DNA from: Undaria pinnatifida
Lineage: Eukaryota > Sar > Phaeophyceae > Laminariales > Alariaceae
DNA length: 64,000 bases
Direction of reading: 5' to 3'
Assembly (NCBI GenBank): GCA_012845835.1
Contig: JABAKD010000007.1
Coordinates: 11,583,511 to 11,647,510 of the forward strand
The notes beneath the pieces are model-generated. The model was not told the DNA's origin. It saw only the letters and a program-made list of their open reading frames with translations, and did not search any database. The translations under genes were made by a program, and so were the position numbers. Positions 43,294 to 53,120 of the stretch are shown one piece after another. Each line of letters starts with the position of its first letter. The stretch's first letter is position 1.

Positions 43294-46248
43294 CCGCACA
43301 CCGTAGAAGAGCTGCGCACGTTCTTGGGTCTAACCGGCTACTTGCGTCAGTTTGTACCCAACTACAGCCTGACCGACGCTCCGCTCACCAGCATCCTGCG
43401 CAACAAAGCCTTAGCTTCGAAACGTGCACGCAAGCTTACTATTCCCTGGTCCACAGCTGAGGAAGACGCCTTCCAGTCTTTGCGAGAAACGTTGGCCTCC
43501 CCGAAGGTTCTTGCTTTCCCCGACCTTGAGCGCACGTTTGAACTACATACGGATGCTAGCACAATGGGTGTAGGAGCTTCGCTAATGCAGACAATCGACG
43601 GTGTCACGAGAGCGGTAGCGTTTGCCAGCCACCGGTTTTCACAAACCGATGCTAGACGGGGTCCCACGGAACGGGAGTGTATGGGAGTCTTGTGGGCGGT
43701 GGACCATTTTCGGCCGTACCTCGCGTGTCGACGGTTCAAACTTGTGACAGACTGTTCTGCCCTCACATGGTTGTTCCGAAGCCGTGAACTCTGTCCTAAG
43801 CTACACAGGTGGGCGCTGAGGCTGATGGAGTACGACATGGAGCTGGAATGGAAGGCTGGGGTAGAGCACGTAGTACCCGATGCATTGTCCAGGTTGCCTG
43901 TTGCTAGCCCGGCAGAGGTCGATGTCGACGATTCATTTCCGGATGATTTGTCGTCCGCTGCTGCAGGCGCCTCGGTAGAGACCCTTGGACCGGAGTTGGA
44001 TGGTGTAAGGCTGGCTGAGTTGGACCCCGTGCAGGCAGACCACGTAGGGGATGCACATTCCCAAACCTCTCTCCCCACCTCTCACCCCACCCCGGAGGTG
44101 GTTGACTCCCTCTTGTCCTCCTTTCGAGCGTTGCCCTTCGCCGCGTGTGCTGCTCTTGACTCTGAGACGGATGCCCCTCGCCGTAGCGGCCGGAACCGTA
44201 CCCCTTCGGTGCGATTACGACCGATCGGTGACCCGCAGCTGCCCCCGACAAGCGTACTGGAGGCCATACCGGGCAGAGAGAACGTCGGTCTCATCACGGT
44301 GGAAGCCTCCACTACGGCGCGGCCGCCATGGACGCTACCGCCGTCCCCCGTTCGACCTGGCCACGACGACATAGGTGAGGTGCTGGCCGCACGGGGGGAG
44401 GTTCCGACGTCTTCGTCGAGCCAGGCGACCGGTGGAGCATCGGCCATCGATCTGACGGCACGGGTGCTTACAAGGCCGTCCGAGCTAGCTCGTCGGCAAC
44501 GAGACGACACCCATCTGGGTCAGGTTCGCAAGGTTCTAAGCAATGGACTTGACTCTAGCCAGGGGGGAGGCGGGTGTGACAGGTATAGCCTAGGCACGGA
44601 TGATGTGGTTCGGTATGACGATGGGAAGGGGAGAAAACTGCCTGCTATTCCAGTTGCCATGGTAGCCGACATCATTGCGTTGGTGCACACACTACACGGT
44701 CATGCAGGGGTAGGAGTAACGCTGTCACTTCTACGCGATCATTTCCACTGGCCCACGATGATGAAAGACACTCGACACTATGTGTTGTCATGTGCCTGTC
44801 GTAGACGTAAGAGACCGCTCAACAGACGAGTAGCCATGATGCCAGGTAGACCGCTTGAGCCGTGGGACGAGTTGCAAATGGACATCCTCAAGATTGACAC
44901 ACCATCACAAACTGGCAACAACTATATCTTGCTCGTGGTAGACCGCGCCTCAAAGTTCCCCTTCGGGTTCCCGCTAGAAACCAAGCGAGCTGTAGGCGTA
45001 GCCCGAGTGTTGGTGGAGCTGTGTCTAACTTACGGGGTTCCAAAGACGATGCGCTGTGATGGAGGCTCAGAATTTGGTGCGGAGGTGGTTAAGCACTTGT
45101 GCAGATGGTTGCGCGCAAACATCGTGTTTGGTGCTGCTGACCACCCTCGAGGCCAAGGGTCGGTTGAGAGACTGGGGGGATGGCTGCAAGATTTGTTAGC
45201 CGAGCTGTGTAGGTCCTGGCCTGAACGATGGGACGAGTATGTTTCGCCTGCTATGTGGATCAAACGCACCTTGCCAGACACCTCGCTCCCATCCACCATG
45301 ACTCCCTTCGAACTGCTGTTCGGCCGCAAGCCTTGCACGTCACTGGATTCGTTAGTTCCTCTGTCGGACGAGATGGATCAAGAGCGGGGACTCGACAAAT
45401 TTTTGGAGAGGCGCAAACAGAATCTCCGTGAAGTACGACTCGCCCTTGAGAAACGGCACGAGCTTCGAGTGGCGGCACGCGCGAAGGCGAACGCCTCCAT
45501 CGAGAGGTCGTCAGCTGGAGTTGGCGTCGTGAAGGACAGTCTGGTGCTAGTGCGCGAATCCGAGAGCAGTCGACATCGTGACTACAGGGGAAGGAAGTTG
45601 CAACACGATCTATACACAGGACCGTGGAAAGTGACGGGGGTGATCCAGCCCGGTCTCAGCGTAGAAGTCATGATGCATGGTAGAAAGAAGCGCAGCCGAA
45701 GGGTATCTACGGCCGATGTGAAACCTTTCCACCTTCGAGCACTTTCTTTCCGACACTCGCTAGCTGAAGAGTTCGCCCAGTATGCGTGGGGCCCCGACTT
45801 CAAATTGCCTGCAGGAGCTAAAGAGAGTTTAGGTCTAGTCACCATCGCCGACAGTCGCAGAGTTCAACCGGCTTCCAGCATGAGGACTATTTATGAGTAC
45901 AAAGGGATGTCAGGAAATGGTGTAGTATCGGACTGGCTGTCGGAAGAGACCATGCGACGTAGCTTCACGCCCCTTCAGTTGGATTGTTTCGTTGCTCTTT
46001 GGCACTTGTATTTTCCCCAGCTAGCAAACACTTCTGTACCCAACTCAGTACAGTCCCGTGCTCCGTTGTCCCGCGCCCAAGCCTTGCATGCTTTTCCTAT
46101 AGGTTTTACCTTTCAGAAGGAGCTAGCCGGAGGCATCCAACTTCAAGGCCAGGTGTACGATTACCTTGCCCCCTACTGGCGTGTGCGCTACACTGACGGG
46201 AACTGGGAGGAGCTGTCTAGACGCGAACTGGAAAGACTTTCGAGATAG
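43294..46248 (+). CDS. pol: Ty3/gypsy pol, part 2: RT connection, RNase H and integrase
   Basis: Open for 984 codons after the TGA. It begins HTVEELRTFLGLTGYLRQF (RT thumb). RNase H follows with its acidic residues in TDAS, TERE, VTDCSA and PDALSR (about 43550-43890). A spacer of about 250 residues is Pro/Ser-rich. Integrase: an HHCC-like finger (HTLHGHAG ... SCACRRRK; the Cys pair is spaced C-x-C rather than the usual C-x2-C), then Asp at 44881, Asp at 45058 and Glu at 45166, a DD(35)E core. The GPY/F module is at about 45610-45740 (YTGPWKV). A C-terminal extension ends in YDYLAPYWRVRYTDGNWEEL (about 46150-46215), a module seen in heterokont gypsy integrases. Apart from the preceding TGA this part looks intact. 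Confidence 0.9.
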   Translation, partial: PHTVEELRTFLGLTGYLRQFVPNYSLTDAPLTSILRNKALASKRARKLTIPWSTAEEDAFQSLRETLASPKVLAFPDLERTFELHTDASTMGVGASLMQTIDGVTRAVAFASHRFSQTDARRGPTERECMGVLWAVDHFRPYLACRRFKLVTDCSALTWLFRSRELCPKLHRWALRLMEYDMELEWKAGVEHVVPDALSRLPVASPAEVDVDDSFPDDLSSAAAGASVETLGPELDGVRLAELDPVQADHVGDAHSQTSLPTSHPTPEVVDSLLSSFRALPFAACAALDSETDAPRRSGRNRTPSVRLRPIGDPQLPPTSVLEAIPGRENVGLITVEASTTARPPWTLPPSPVRPGHDDIGEVLAARGEVPTSSSSQATGGASAIDLTARVLTRPSELARRQRDDTHLGQVRKVLSNGLDSSQGGGGCDRYSLGTDDVVRYDDGKGRKLPAIPVAMVADIIALVHTLHGHAGVGVTLSLLRDHFHWPTMMKDTRHYVLSCACRRRKRPLNRRVAMMPGRPLEPWDELQMDILKIDTPSQTGNNYILLVVDRASKFPFGFPLETKRAVGVARVLVELCLTYGVPKTMRCDGGSEFGAEVVKHLCRWLRANIVFGAADHPRGQGSVERLGGWLQDLLAELCRSWPERWDEYVSPAMWIKRTLPDTSLPSTMTPFELLFGRKPCTSLDSLVPLSDEMDQERGLDKFLERRKQNLREVRLALEKRHELRVAARAKANASIERSSAGVGVVKDSLVLVRESESSRHRDYRGRKLQHDLYTGPWKVTGVIQPGLSVEVMMHGRKKRSRRVSTADVKPFHLRALSFRHSLAEEFAQYAWGPDFKLPAGAKESLGLVTIADSRRVQPASSMRTIYEYKGMSGNGVVSDWLSEETMRRSFTPLQLDCFVALWHLYFPQLANTSVPNSVQSRAPLSRAQALHAFPIGFTFQKELAGGIQLQGQVYDYLAPYWRVRYTDGNWEELSRRELERLSR

Positions 46249-47047
46249 CCTTGGGAGGAAAGGATTTCGAGCTTACGTGATTGCTGGATGAGGAGGATGT
46301 GTTGGATTGTGTGACTGTCTGCGGGTGATCATGGATGTCCGTACAAGATGCGGTCGTATTTAGATGAAGTGAAGAGTTTGGACTGTTGTTGGCTTTGTCG
46401 TACCAGTCTTATGCAGTTGTGTTGTCGATTTTCGAGCGTGCCTCCAGTCGTCAGCCAGTTAAAGTTTGAATGTTTGGAGACGTCCTGATTAGATGTTCTG
46501 GTCTGATTGGTAGTCGAAGGGTGGCCCTGCGCCCGGTAGCACCCTAGTGGGTTCGTGCGGTGTGCCGTGGCGTTTGTGTGAGCTTGGTGTTGTAGGTCTT
46601 TGCGCAATGGGTTTTTTCCTGGATGGCCAGGTTTTTTCCCGCGCTGTAGGTGTTGAGAGCCGGGCAGCAACTACAGTGGAAACACCAGGCGAGGGACGTT
46701 TTTTTTTTAGAGTATTTTTCGTCCGAGTGTCACTTGGTGTTTTCGGTTGTTGTCTAAATTCTAGGGCTCTCGGGATGGGGAGCGAAGGGTTTTCCCCGGA
46801 AGCCGGGTTTACCTTCGCGCAAGTCGATGTCGGGCCGCGAGTCAACGCGCAGTGAGAATTATGAAGGGCAGTGGATTTTATTTGAGTTTTGCCACTATTT
46901 GCCTCTGGTAATTCTCGGTTGGCCGTTCGACTTACTCAAAGACATCACCGGTAGTTTTCGCCAAAGGAAGTGTGTCACCTCGCGGTTGTCACTATCCCTG
47001 CTACCGTTAATTAGTATGTTGCAGCTGTCAAACGGCTGTTCATACTA
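46249..47047 (+). other. 3' untranslated region of the Ty3/gypsy element
   Basis: About 0.8 kb between the pol stop and the PPT. A plus-strand frame of 102 codons (46547-46855) has no recognised motif. There is no envelope-like gene. Confidence 0.5.
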
Positions 47048-47056
47048 ATGGGGGGA
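47048..47056 (+). promoter_or_regulatory. Polypurine tract
   Basis: ATGGGGGGA lies immediately upstream of the 3' LTR start at 47057, the expected place and composition for plus-strand priming. Confidence 0.85.
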
Positions 47057-47477
47057 TGTTACGGTTACATTGTTACGGTTGATAGGAGTTGCACTTTTGG
47101 GAATGCGTTAGTCTCCATAGGTACTAGCATTACTGGTTCCTCGCCTCCCTCTGCTCTTTACTCTTTTTCTTGCCCTGAGTTAGCAATAATCCACAAAGCG
47201 AATACCGTGTCCACGACCGGAGACCTTCTACTCCTTCTCACAAGCCACCTTCAAGGCTTACACTACCGCTGTTCGGGCTCAATCACCGAACTCGGTACCG
47301 ATCGGGAGGCTGCTATCATCAGGTCGGTAGCAGTGCTTTGTAGGCTTGGTCCCTGGCACCTTCCTCTCTGTGCAATGCACACAAAACTTAGGGTCCTGCC
47401 GCATGAATGGCTAGAGACCACTCAGACCCACATAGACATCGGATCCGCCTCTATACCTAGCCTCCCAATCCGTAATA
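47057..47477 (+). repeat. 3' LTR of the Ty3/gypsy element
   Basis: 421 bp, the same ends as the 5' LTR, followed by the TGTTG target duplication. Open frames through it repeat those of the 5' LTR. Confidence 0.95.
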
Positions 47478-47482
47478 TGTTG

Positions 47483-48379
47483 TTCCTATACGTTTTTTTT
47501 TCCTTCCCACAAAAAAAGCGCTGCCAAACGGAACCCTGATTCTGTAGTTTGTCCAACATACATAGTACGCAGGCCGCCAGAGGGTTTCCGTTACGCTGCT
47601 TTGGCTCTGTATTGTGCGGCGGTCAAGGTTATCGCCTATCTAGAGAGTTGCGGCCGCGCAGGGGGTAGTCTCGCACACAGGGTGACATGAATCACCCGAC
47701 ACAGCTGCAGCTTCGAGTGTATCGAAACGACTTTTCGAACGTAAACATTGACCAGCTAATCGCTGTGCATGGTCGACTACCCATCGGTCGGCACTCTTAC
47801 AAAACAATCTGGAAATACATTCAATAGCTCGTACTCACAGCAGACGATTTAAATTTTGTTCAATGAAAACATTGCAATTGAGTGTTTGCGTTAGAAAAAT
47901 CACAAAAATTCTTTCATAAAAATAGAAAAAGGCCATATTCACTCCGGCATGCTTTTGGTTGTGTTTGCAGTGAACGAATCGCAGAAAAGGCGTACACGGC
48001 CTCCATATCACAGGCGGGGAGCAGGTGAAGCGATATCAAATTTTGAATTTAGACACGGTGCGGCATAGCACCTATTTATCGACTCACCGACAGGGGCAGG
48101 CCCAGCACAACACCATCAGACAAACAGCAGCTCAGCAGCAGCAGCTGCTGCGCAATAGCATCACAGCAGCCGCTGCCGCAGCAGCAGTAGCAGCGGCGGG
48201 GACAGGGGCGGAGGTGGCGGTAGCGATGGCCCCGTCAAATGAGTTGCGGCACAGCAGCTCGTCTAGGCCTGTCTCGATCACCACGATCACCACAACAACA
48301 GAACAGCCAGTTTATTTTTTATTTTTTAAACAAACGCAGGAGACACCAACCGGAGCCGCAGCACAATAGCCGCCGACGC

Positions 48380-48418
<39 letters not shown>

Positions 48419-49293
48419 GCGGCGGCGGCGGCGGCCGTGCGGCGTGGGTGGCGATGGCGGTGGAGGCTTCGGCGACAGCGTTGTGGTAAACCGACGGTGG
48501 TTGACAAAATCAGCACCAGCTACATCATGCAGCAACAGAGAATCAGGCCACATCGTAGAGAGCGCGGGAGCGCTGGCTCACTAGCACATACCCCTGAGGT
48601 TTCGCGTACGCGCCATGCGTCCCCAGCTACCCTTTGTGCCTCCGCATTAGGGTGGGGGTGTGTCTACCGCTGCCAAGCACAGCGCACAGCGAGCAGTGTC
48701 TGCTGTGTGCTGCCGTGTGGGTTGTGCCCTCGAGCCCTCTGATTATTGTGCTGTTGTGCCTGGAGAGCAACGGTGTTTAGCTCGGCAATTTTAGGCCAAT
48801 CGTATGAGCTGGTCGTCATTGATGGAAGTTCACGCTACATCGTTCATTCAAATCGGAATTTCCATGCCGTTTTGGGGCAAATTCTTCCTTCAAAGTTCGC
48901 TTAGCAATTTTTTTCGGTGGAATTTTTGATTGAATTATTTTAACGCAAACACTCCAGTCTAAGATCTTGAACAAAATACATCGAACGCCATGCGGAGGAA
49001 CTTCAAAGTTGAAACAAATTTCCGACGGACATCACCGATGTGGTTACCTTTACTACTGTCTTACGAATACACTAGTGTTTTTCAATCTCACACAACATCA
49101 GCAGTGTGCGCAGGATAATGCTGCTGCTGTTGACTGCTCGATATGCGTGGGGGTAGACGTTTTTCGCTTTTTTACAGCACAGCAGGTTGGTAGTAAATAA
49201 TGGAATGTTTTACGCGCATCACATGTATGTGCTGACTACAACAACAATATTCAGTTTGAAGCTGCACCCGAATGCTTATTATTCGCCGGGCCC
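47483..49293. other. Unassigned sequence with CAG/CGG tract
   Basis: No gene is recognised. Frames at 48025-48369 and 48239-48742 are Gln/Ala-rich because of CAG repeats. Confidence 0.35.
48378..48438. repeat. (CAG)n(CGG)n trinucleotide tract
   Basis: About 13 consecutive CAG units followed by about six CGG units. Shorter CAG/GCA clusters occur upstream at 48125-48195. Confidence 0.95.
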
Positions 49294-49836
49294 ATGAACG
49301 TCGCAGCTACTGTAGCTTCGGTGAACTTATGTGCGCAGACCAGTAGTAGTAGGATCAGGCAGGGCTACTGCAGCAGCATCGAAATTAATTTCTGGGCTGT
49401 CCCTACTCAGCAGTACCTCCATTTTCTATACACCAAATATATTAAATTGCAGCATGGGTGCATACTCTATCGTGAGGATGCCAGCGAACGCGTGGGGCTG
49501 AAAAATGTCCAAAACATCAGCCCCTTGAGTTACCGTTCCTCCCAAGGAGATCCTTGTAGAGAGTACGTTTTATGCTGCGATCACCTTCTCATTGCATGCA
49601 AAGAGTTAGGGGTTAAGTTTATTCCCTTGCCCAGGTACCACAGCTGTGGGGACAACAAGCACGGCGTCGCCTTACCGCGCTTGGTCAGTTTATGCTGCAT
49701 TACATCCAATACAACCGATATGAAAGTTGCCGTGAAAGATCGTGCGCGTCAGGCCGCGGGTGCGTGTTGGTACTTTTCTTGGAAATGCGGGAGTGCGTTC
49801 GTGAAAATCCTCGCAATTCTTCCATGTGGGGCGTAG
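49294..49836 (+). CDS. Hypothetical open frame, 180 codons
   Basis: This is the longest unexplained open frame in the right half, starting at ATG 49294. The product is Cys-rich (about 13 Cys) with mixed hydrophobic segments (YVLCCDHLLIACKELGVKFI), no signal peptide of clear form and no motif I recognise. One or a few frames of this length are expected by chance in 64 kb, and no splice sites or neighbours support it. Confidence 0.2.
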   Translation: MNVAATVASVNLCAQTSSSRIRQGYCSSIEINFWAVPTQQYLHFLYTKYIKLQHGCILYREDASERVGLKNVQNISPLSYRSSQGDPCREYVLCCDHLLIACKELGVKFIPLPRYHSCGDNKHGVALPRLVSLCCITSNTTDMKVAVKDRARQAAGACWYFSWKCGSAFVKILAILPCGA

Positions 49837-50221
49837 GCCAAGGATGATGGATTTTTGAACCTTCGGTTGAAGAACCTTTCCCCCTTAAGGATGGCGATGG
49901 AGATGCTGTACGATAGCCAGGACTTCAAAGGGGGGTTCAAGGGAGCTGCTACCATGGGAGCTTTCGCAACAAGATGATGGAGACCAATTTTTGCTTAATG
50001 TGCGGAAGTTTGAACGGCAGATTAGACGGAAGCGTCCGAAGCCGGGAAGCTGCTTCCGCGTGAAGTTCATTAAAGCTTTCAGGGAAGCTCCTATCCAAAC
50101 GCTCTTGAAAAAGAGCTTCCACAATCTTCCGTCTAAACCTTCGTGGAGGCGACTTTGAATTAAGGAATTATGCAAGCTGCCGACGAAACGCTGATGAAAG
50201 CTTTTAGTGAAAAAACACGAC
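49837..50221. repeat. Sparse leader of palindromic array 2
   Basis: Scattered GGAAGCT, GAAAGCTTTCAGGGAAGC and GAAGCTGCTTCC motifs precede the dense array. Nothing else is recognised. Confidence 0.5.
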
Positions 50222-50975
50222 AGCTTCCATCTGGACAGCTTTCACTGGAGAGTTCGTGGAAGCTTTCGTGGAAGCTATTTCCACGGATGTTTACGTTTAA
50301 CTTCCGTGACAACTAGACATGTAAGTAAAATGTAAACGTCTTTCATGGATGTGTTATTACGCTTGTTGAGTCCACCATAGGAATGGGTTTTCGTGGGAGC
50401 TGTCGTGGAAGCTGCTGAGATTCCGTGAAAGATGCGGAAGTTTCAATTGAATCATAGCGCAAAATTCTGTGGAATTCGCTTCCAAATTGTCGTCGAAGCT
50501 GCTTTGAAAGATTCCACGAAAAGCATTTGTGGAAGCTTTCGTGGAAGCCGCTGAGCTTTCGTGGAAGCTGCCGAAGCTTCCATGTAAGTGTAACGAAAAA
50601 AATCTGTGGAAGTGCTCTCGTGGAAGCTTCGGTGGAAACATTCGTCGAAGCTTCCGTGAAAGATTCAGTGGAATCTTTCGTGGAAGTTGTGAAGCCTTTC
50701 GTGGCAGTGGCTTACGCGGCATCTTCTACTACTTCCTTCTACTACTTCCATGAAAGCTTCCACGAGAGCTTTCGTGGAAGCTGCTTCCATGGAAGTCTTC
50801 GCGAGACCTTTCGTGGAAGCTACTTCCATCAAATCTTTCGCGAACGCTTCCGGCAAGCTTCTGGACTCGGTTTTAAAAGGAAAATTCCATACCTTCCAAA
50901 GAAGCTTTCACGGAATCTACGGAAGCGTCCACGGAAGCCGTGGAAGCTTCTACGGAAGCGTTCATGAACTTCCAC
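50222..50975. repeat. Array 2 of the 12-bp palindromic unit (CTTCCATGGAAG family)
   Basis: The same unit as array 1, here mainly as CTTTCGTGGAAG, CTTCCATGGAAG, CTTCCACGAGAG and CTTCGGTGGAAA. It is densest at 50515-50700 and 50745-50970. Frames on both strands are four-residue repeats (minus 50357-50722; plus 50527-50967 and 50750-51124). Unlike a plain satellite, units are often separated by GCTG or GCTA spacers. Confidence 0.9.
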
Positions 50976-51009
50976 CCAATAAAAGGGTAGTGCAGGAGAC
51001 CGGTTTTGT

Positions 51010-52440
51010 AGCAACATACATACTACACATGCACAACGGACACGAGAGCGTGAGATTGACCATGAAATACAGGGAAGAAATATTTAGTCTGACCCTTGGC
51101 TCTATTGTTGAAGAACGTGAATAAATGTGTAATCAATAGCCTGTTGTGGGTTAAGCCACCTTTTTCTATGGTGTCCAGATGTAGACCGTAGGTTTTGATC
51201 TATTATGCAAGATTCGCCTAAACAATATCTGTGTACACGGCATGTATGTGGCGACGAATGAATGTTGTTTTCGACAATTTCCAAGATCGGAAAATCCACC
51301 TAAAAGGGGCGCTTCGTCCCGATCTCAATCTGAGATCGGGACAAGGAATTTCTTCTCCAGATACTATCTCAACATTTGGTTGCATATTTGCCCCCTCGCG
51401 CACACACGCACAGGACAGCAATAACTCGCGAAGATGCGGCGGCAGCCCCCCGGGCTTTTCGTCCAGCAGCTGCAGCTTGACCCTCGGGCACCTCGATCGC
51501 CATGGTCTGTAGCGAGTTGTGGCGCTACAACGCGTTTGTGCGTGTTTCGGCTTTTCCATACCGTACAACCACCCCACTTCAAAAAATGCCAACGAATGTA
51601 TTGCACATTGCTGTTAGCTTCTGCATCTAGAATTGTTATACGAGTACCATACACGCTGATTGGAAACCTTACGTTGGCATCCTGATCTTTACTCGGCGAA
51701 ACGATTGACAGGAATATCTGTGACCTGGATCGGGGTATCACAGACAATGGCCTTAATGGCATTGTTTCAGATTCCTATCTATGTCTTGTGGTCTCTGAAG
51801 TCAACGCGCTAAACTGTCTTTATTTGACGTACATTTTGTGCGGCCGTTATGTAGGGCTGAAAGCTCTTTCTGGACATATTTTCCCGTTAAAAACGTCGCC
51901 AGGTTAATTGTACAGCCATCAATAGTTGATAATGATTCATTGCATGGCGTCGTATGCTTCACATGTTTTGGACGGGAATTATGGCAACAATGAATTGCGT
52001 CCGGCATTAAACGTGCATATTACTATTATTTTTCTTTTTTGCTCCGGCGGACGAGGAAAAATAATTCTTTACCTCACTTTTTCATACGCGTCGTGTGTCG
52101 ATTTAACTCAGTTGCTTTCGCAGCCCAACGCTAGCTGGCGCACCCTTCGTGTCCCATTGTAGGTATAGCGTAAATATTACCGGTATGTAGTGTTCTTTCC
52201 ATCACGATCCGATCCGTCGTCAGCAACCGGACATTTCACGGGCCCGGGACAAGCGGCACATGGCATCGTTAAAAACGGTCTTGTGCAGTTATTGTTTCGT
52301 TGACCGTGGGCATTTGCGTCGACAGCGGCCCTTCCTCGGCCGCCGCGGAGCCCCTTTGAATTCGGCTATTTACATGTACAGTATGCGATAAAAGGAAAAC
52401 GAGATTTTGTCCCCTCGATTCTTATAGTAAGTATACTAGG
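51010..52440 (+). repeat. Dispersed repeat of about 1 kb, copy A
   Basis: Ordered blocks are shared with copy B (52860-53120) and copy C (54690-55400): GGACACGA.A.CG..AGATTGACCA, TTATCAATTGCC.GTCGTGG-type, TGTCGTGTGGTCTCTGAAGT, CGGCCGTTATGTAGGGCTGAAA, GATTCATTGC.TGGCGTC, GACGGGAA.TATGGCAA, CACGGGCCCGGGA.AAGC and TTTACATGTACAGTAT. There is no intact coding sequence; a retroelement or a large MITE are possible sources. Confidence 0.6.
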
Positions 52441-52514
52441 GTATATTAAGACTTTTAGTGTTGAACACGGTACGTAGTACCAACAAATTTCTTTGGTCTA
52501 CGTTATACTTGTGC

Positions 52515-52612
52515 CGGTCGCCCCGGTGGCGTATCAGGTTATCCTCGAGCCTGGTATAGGTCAGCTTCGTGAGTTCGAGCCCAGCCTAGTGCATAATCGT
52601 ACAAATACGTTG
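52515..52612 (+). mobile_element. tRNA-derived SINE-like unit 3
   Basis: It starts GCCGGTCGCCCCGG as in unit 1, with an A-box-like TGGCGTATCAGG and a B-box-like GAGTTCGAGCCC about 45 bp later. It could be a degenerate tRNA gene or a SINE head; the shared GCCGGTCG start favours a SINE. Confidence 0.45.
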
Positions 52613-52629
52613 GGACTTTTTCTAGTGCA

Positions 52630-52800
52630 AAAATTGACTTTCGGAAAGCGCGAGAGAGCGTGAGTTAGCAACAACACTCGATGAAAATCGACGAGAAGTG
52701 GGATTGCTGAACCCTATACGCGATAACAATTGAAGGAAGAACCGGGGGGGAAAAGGGACGACACCGGTGACTACGGTTCGTCCGGAAGCTGGAAAGTAGA
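52630..52800 (-). repeat. Inverse copy of the repeat at 23170-23345
   Basis: Its reverse complement reads CTTTCCAGCTTCCGGA, GGTGTCGTCCC, GGGTTCAGCAATCCCACTTC and ATCGAGTGTTGTTGCTAACT in the same order as 23170-23345. Confidence 0.65.
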
Positions 52801-52859
52801 ACCGTGAGAAAGCAAAACAAAACAAACAAAACTGGTACATCAACAAGAAGAGTCTGTAG

Positions 52860-53120
52860 CACCATGATTTCTTACACACGCACGACGGACACGACAACGT
52901 GGGATTGACCACAAAAAAGGGGAAATAACAAACTCGGTTAGGCTCTTACCTTCATTATTGCGGAAAATGAATATCTATAGGTTATCAATTGCCGGTCGTG
53001 GGTTAAGTGGAGAGTTTTTAGACTCCTCCTGTGTCGTGTGGTCTCTGAGGTCACGGCGCTATACTATCTTCCTTCATTCAACGGGTGTTTGTGTGGCCGT
53101 TCATAGGGCTGAAAAATACG
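52860..53120 (+). repeat. Dispersed repeat of about 1 kb, copy B (partial)
   Basis: GGACACGACAACGTGGGATT, GGTTATCAATTGCCGGTCGT, GTCGTGTGGTCTCTGAGGTC and GTGGCCGTTCATAGGGCTGA match copy A. Confidence 0.6.

Larger units (their letters stand above)
37085..47482 (+). mobile_element. Complete Ty3/gypsy (Metaviridae-type) LTR retrotransposon with 5-bp target duplication
   Basis: The element proper is 37090-47477 (10,388 bp) and is flanked by TGTTG at 37085-37089 and 47478-47482. Two 421-bp LTRs begin TGTTACGG and end CCGTAATA, an imperfect inverted terminus. They differ at 8 positions by my count (98.1% identity). It has a PBS next to the 5' LTR, a 1.5-kb leader, gag, protease, RT, RNase H, integrase (the RT-before-integrase order defines gypsy) and a purine tract before the 3' LTR. 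The coding region contains several breaks and a changed RT motif, so it is probably non-autonomous although recently inserted. Confidence 0.95.

Noticed and set aside
48239-48742. 167-codon polyalanine frame
   Set aside because: It reads the CAG/CGG tract out of frame; no other support.
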